Positions 58,867 through 64,000 of a DNA stretch of 64,000 nt are shown here, piece by piece. Under the pieces are notes generated by a model, which worked only from the letters and a program-made list of their open reading frames with translations, ran no database searches and had not been told where the DNA came from. The stretch is from the NCBI GenBank assembly GCA_010645155.1, contig CM021316.1:5910954-5974953 (forward strand). The letters run 5' to 3'. Every line of letters starts with the position of its first letter. Within the stretch, counting starts at the first letter, position 1. This DNA is from Tigriopus japonicus (taxonomy: Eukaryota > Arthropoda > Copepoda > Harpacticoida > Harpacticidae). The translations under genes were made by a program, and so were the position numbers.

Positions 58867-61800
58867 TTTAAGGTATTTCTGGTTTTGACGATGGATAAAA
58901 TGATAAAGATGGACGCACACAACCTTCCCGAGGATTCAAACCTGACCAACTAACTTAACTCTGTGCGTCACGATGGAAAGTGAAATTTTCTTTGGTAAAC
59001 AAATAATGACTGGCAAAAAAATCATATTCATAAAGACGTAGTAGCAATGAAAGGAAGGCTTAATTAACATCGTGAGTATGTTACTCAATGCCTCGAACAT
59101 TCAATTGAGATTCAGCTTTCAATTTGGGGATGCAATACGTCATGGCGTCATTGAAGAGAAAATAAGTAGTGAATTCTTGAATCGTCTTAGCCTCGTTTCA
59201 GTATGTATTCGTATATCCACTTTTTGAACTTTGATCCGGTGATCGATCAGAAGCTATGAATGAATCGACAACGACCAATTGGCATTCCTGGCAAATGACA
59301 TTTCAATTGTTCTAGGAGCGTAACAGACTCCCCGCCCTCTAACGCCTACATTGTCTGAAGACTACAAAAAGTTAGTGATCGACCGAAATTATTGGCACTA
59401 GATCCATCTTCACTTGAAAATGAAAACTCATTTGGATACGCTTGAACGTTTTTAAAGCACAGGAGCTTTGACTTATTTTAATCACAAATGCGGCCATGAT
59501 TTACATTAATCATACGAAATGGGGCCAAACTTCTACGGCACTTCTCACGACCAAGTTGAAGGGAAACACAACATCAGTTTTTGGTTTTTTTTTGTAAAAT
59601 AATGTTATTTGTCCCATTGGTGCAGAACTTTTCTGTCATACTGTAACTCTTAAGTATAGGCAAGGACACCTGACTTAGAAAATATCTGGTCCAGATGTCT
59701 TCATCTTTTATACACAACCCAGGTTTAGCTTGCTAAATCCGAATTAGCAAAAAAAATATCACCAAAATACAAGTTATGAATTTGGTCATTGTCGGTCAAT
59801 CTCTAATGTTGAGAACCACTCGATTTTAAAAAAGAAGCGGAGGCGTATTCCTGAACACCAAAAGGTGGTGATGATGGTTGGTGGCGTCTTTCCCTCTCTC
59901 GACAGTGGTCTTCGCTCATTCTCTAGCCCAGGTGAGATCAATTTCCTTGTGTCTTTTCCAGAACTGTTGATTATGTAGAATTATGACTTCCTTGCACCGA
60001 TCTCGTTATTTTCTTGTCTGTCCCGGGTCTATTGAGTCTCCAACGTCGGCGAAAGAGATCCGTGGTCCACCTTCCTTTCGTTGGATGGTGGGCTGGGCTG
60101 CTCAAGTCAAAGAAGAAGGAGAAGAAGACAGCTTGGAGTATCTCGTAGGATTCAATTATCAGTTAAATTAACACCGGAAGGACCGGGGTTCTGTGGACAT
60201 GAGGTGGGTGCCTCCAAGACATTTTTTCAGTTTCGCTGTGAACCCGACTGTCACTCCCTCCAATCACCGGTAGCTTCCGTGCGTACGTATGTACCGCTAG
60301 CACTGTCACTTTTTTAGCAGAAGACACAACACAGATGTAGAAGTATCTTCTACTCGGCTCCACTGAAGCTCGTAGTGGATGATGATATGACGGTAAGATG
60401 TGCGGAATCCTCCGTGGAAAAAGCGAATCGTGCGCTTCTTACAGCTTCTGTGAGCGTGTCGCTCGCTACGTGGACTGATGATCACTTTTGACGTGATGGA
60501 GTTCCCCTGTTGCATGTGTGATTAAGCCAATTTGGAAGGGAATAAATTACAGTGGGAGAGAAAAAGAAGGAGGAGGATTTGCTCCTCTCAAAGGGTTAGT
60601 GGAATGCGTGCGCATAAATTGAGGACTGAATGTCACCGGGAGGTTTAACGAATATGAAATCACCTCAATTAAGGTGAACAACCGATCCGCCTTCGCATTT
60701 CTGGCAAATCACGATGAATTTAAATCTAAGGTATTTTTTCGGCTGCCATAATGGCCTAGTGAACTGATCAATAATACTAGACAAAGTTCTGGCTATTGTC
60801 GTCTATGCGTCCTTGGTGGTCCTATGCAAACAGGTATGGCTAATGGTTGAGAAATTCGTCTTTTCTTTCTTTTTTGAAGTGTCTCCGCTGGTATTAATGA
60901 GTGTCCGGACGTAACAGTTCGTACTCCTTTTTCCCCGTTCGTAGTAATGTATATATTTACGAAATGACGTGTTTGTTTTTCTATCGATAACTACATAGTG
61001 CACTCTAGAGTCCGGGTGTCTTTGTTCATCGACAACGGAAGTGTCCCCAAAGCACTTATTACCCAAGTTCATCTTCTTCGACTCGCTCGCCTTTTCCCCT
61101 CAAGTTCATGGAGACAACGTCACTCGTTCTGGATGTTTGTTCCCTCAAGTCTGCAAAGTTTTTTCCATGAAAAGGCTTCATTCGTCTGCTTATAGATATA
61201 ATTAGATGTTTAACTCACATTTCCTAGATGAATCAATTCTTTATTTAAGCCTCTCTGAATACCAGCAAACTAGGCTTCCTGGTCAATTCTTCATGGTTCA
61301 GTTTCTCAGAGATAAAAATCCATATTCGTTCACGATGTCCCCCAACCAAAGAGACTCTGGGTCACCACCATCGCCATTACCACTACCAAATCACACTCGG
61401 TCTAAGAAATTTCACCGCCGCTCTAATATTGTCGACGAACAAAAAAACACCAGATGAGCAAGGGAGGCTTGGCTTCCCAAATTGACCTCGCTCAACAAAA
61501 AGAGAACCCGAAAACAGTTGCACGTGCAATCTTAGCTTTCTATAAATACTAGCTAGCTATTACCCCTGTATTTTTGGCAGCGTAAAGTTACATTCCTCCC
61601 CACTCATGGAGAGTCATACCACCAACGAGGTCTACAAGTGTAAACGCAAAGGTGAGTGAATGATGAGATGTGCCTGGAATTTGTTGATTTGAGCGAGAAA
61701 GGGAGAGACTACGAGGCACATGGATCATTGGTGTGAGATGTGAGATCTGGTGTGGCTTGGATTGTCGGAACGGGATCTCGCCCTCAAGAGAACGCGCCAC

Positions 61801-63823
61801 TTTTACTCAAAATATAAACTGTGGTGTCGGGTGGACTTCCATTTTCAATAACTTGTTACTTCCACTCTTAATGGATGCTCCATGAAGGCTTCAGGCAACA
61901 CGTTTGTGCTAATTCTAGAGGGATACAATAACGCCTTGACAAAGTTGGTACAACGCTTGGTACTCTATGAATTTCTCATTCTTCTGACCATGAAATCGTT
62001 GCTAGTTTCGGAATGATTAATGAATGTAGCGAATCTGCCGTCATTAATAACCAGGAACCGGCTTGTCAAAACTGTATATAGTTCACAATTAGGTTTTTTG
62101 TAGTAGTTTATGCGAATGGAATTTGACACTCTCTGTACGTAATGCCTAGCTTGCTTGGCATGACGAAATTGGAAGTTGGATGGAACGACGGAGACTGCCT
62201 GCCGAGCACTCTTGCGATGGAGGCAGTGAGTTCCAATAAACACTTCAGAGACTTTGTTTCCTTCCTCTAAATGATCTCGTTTTCCCAGGGTGTCTCAAAA
62301 CGCAATGGATGAACGATGACAAGATATTTATCTAAAGGAACGTCTTTGGGGATGAAAAAGAGGGCTGGGTAATTGATATGTTGAGCGTCTCTCACTCGAC
62401 GCACGAAATTATTTTGTGGAAACAACTGGAAGTTCCATTTCTTTGTCTCAATCAAGAGCAGAGATCCTATTCAAGCACAAATGCCACGAAACACATGCGA
62501 AAGAGTCCAGTTAACCAACTGGGACGAGTTGTGCACCCATAATATGCCTAACAACCCCAACAACAACTCAAGGCACCCACCAATGGCCACCTAATAGTGA
62601 GAGCTCTATCTCCATCTGTTCCCGAAACAAACCATAATTGTATCTTGATGGTGTCGTTATCTCTGTCAGCGATCTTATCTCCTTGTGGTTTGGTGGTGAT
62701 GGTTCCACACACCAGCAAGCACTTCTGTTCCATTTCACTTCCCCTAGCTTTTCAATGAAGTACCACTCGTTTATTCTAATACATAACACTTTCACAGAAC
62801 TAGTGGAACAGAAATATTCAATTCCCCTTAAAGAATATTTCTTCCGCCATGAATTAAGATACCTTCAGGTTTTTTTACCTCCTTTTATCATGCAATGAGA
62901 CTGGCTAATGATCATGGGCGGCTCTCTCTCTAAATACATTGCTCGGAACAGAACAGACACAAACTTACTACAATGAGCTGCACTGTATGTATGAAGTGAG
63001 CATCGGGCTGGAGTCGAGCAACAGATCCAAGAGCAATCGAGGCAAAAGCATCAGTTCCAGAAACAGATGGCCTCTCTCTTAAGAGAGATTGGTTCACTAG
63101 TAAAATTGAAACCCACTCTAAAAATGGGGGATGATCATGACGGGGATGGGAACTGTGCTCGGGAGATGATGATTGACAAGAATTGATTCGGATCACTCTC
63201 TTTATAGTGTCAAAGGCTTTTTGGGGGCTAATAATGGCTCCGTCGGAGGGAATCTGGGTTTTATACAAGGTTGATATTGGAAATGGATGCAGCATTCAGG
63301 CAAAGGACAATGAATGAAGATCATAAGTGTGATTACGGATTACTAACACGAGACTTTGATAAGGTCATCTTTTTTCAATTAAGAATGTCTTCAGGAAACG
63401 AACATAACATCTTTTGGTGGTCTTCATTCCTGGCGACTCTCTTGTTTAATGATCTTTGAAAGTTGAAAAGGGGTCTGTTGGGATGATGTGACTGAAGATC
63501 GAGGGTTTATTCAGCTCAGGAAGACTCTCATTACGACAACAGATGACCTTGGACATCCAAACTGGTCCCTTGAGGTTAAAATCTCCCATGATCAACGATG
63601 TTGCACCCGACCTCCCAAGGCACATAATTGCTTACTGATTCCTTACTCGGTTCTCAGAAACTCGTGACCCCAACAATTGACTGTGGAGACGCCATTAGAA
63701 CCAATAAAATTGGACTTATCTCAAGCTGCTTCCTTTGGTTCTTTATCGCCACAATTGATGAATACTCGGTAATGTTCTGATAAGTTTTGTTGAAATTTTG
63801 GGCTTGTGAATTATGAATGTTAC
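58867..63823. other. Long intergenic or intronic stretch without a defended gene
   Basis: About 5 kb with many short frames on both strands, none with domain, repeat or splice support. The longest (62930-63295 minus, 121 codons; 61206-61457 plus) look non-coding. It may be a large intron or the 3' region of the gene entering from the right edge. A TIR-like piece lies near 59622-59645. Confidence 0.4.
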
Positions 63824-64000
63824 CTCTGAGCCAATAGCTTACGATGCCGTTTTGGAAGTTTTTGTCCCGATAACTCGTCACTATTTCTGTAAAAACTATT
63901 TCAATTTTTCAAGTCTAAGGTAAAAGACAAGAAAACCTAACAAGGGTTTGGTTTACTAACCGAATTGAGCTCCCAAGATTATGGCGACAATAAGACCAAG
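63824..64000 (-). CDS. Possible two exons of a membrane protein continuing past the right edge
   Basis: On the minus strand, 64000-63961 reads LGLIVAIILGAQF and ends at a gttagt donor. 63886-63824 starts after a ttacag acceptor in matching phase and reads EIVTSYRDKNFQNGIVSYWLRG, ending at gtaaca. The first piece looks like a membrane span and the second could be the start of a SEA-type extracellular fold (loose resemblance only). No further downstream exon was found. Confidence 0.35.

Overview
The window is nuclear DNA of an invertebrate animal, most likely an arthropod and probably a crustacean such as a copepod. This is an inference from gene content: intron-containing genes with GT-AG borders, a Met-type PAS protein, a protein with farnesoic-acid-O-methyltransferase-type domains, and many short introns of roughly 36-120 bp. 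No rRNA, operon or CRISPR structure was seen. Two runs of N (6879-7634 and 33309-33984) are assembly gaps.

Layout. 1-6878 (minus): most of a class-V P4-ATPase (ATP10-type lipid flippase), open at both ends. 10290-13986 (minus): a nine-exon secreted protein with an unusual Ly6 / EB-like / FAMeT-domain architecture. 19239-25877 (plus): complete MED12, the Mediator kinase-module subunit. 27312-29823 (plus): a SLAIN-family microtubule plus-end protein. 41632-46721 (plus): a Methoprene-tolerant-like PAS protein with no visible bHLH. 47360-50291 (minus): RFWD3 E3 ubiquitin ligase. 51479-53448 (plus): FBXO21. 53621-54570 (minus): ribosomal protein eL31 with a TOP-like leader. 57701-58866 (minus): an unrecognised 170-residue protein. 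63824-64000 (minus): two possible exons of a gene that continues past the right edge. For every complete model the joined exon lengths are divisible by three, which supports the splice choices.

Between the genes, 29.8-41.2 kb and several introns are rich in transposon remains. There is a broken Tc1/mariner element with a DD38E-like spacing. Five short hAT-like elements have recognisable terminal inverted repeats; four have perfect 8-bp target duplications and one an imperfect one. There is also an element with ~85-bp inverted ends and a TA target, a composite inverted-repeat element with another element nested inside, tRNA-like retroposon pieces, a 146-bp direct repeat pair, a ~430-bp inverted repeat pair lying 25 kb apart, and a minisatellite.

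The genes are mostly unrelated housekeeping or regulatory loci. Two have names tied to sesquiterpenoid hormone biology: the FAMeT-domain protein and the Met-like PAS protein, about 28 kb apart. I treat that proximity as a curiosity, because FAMeT domains are not established methyltransferases. The most unusual items are the PAS protein without its DNA-binding half and the Ly6-EB-FAMeT fusion.
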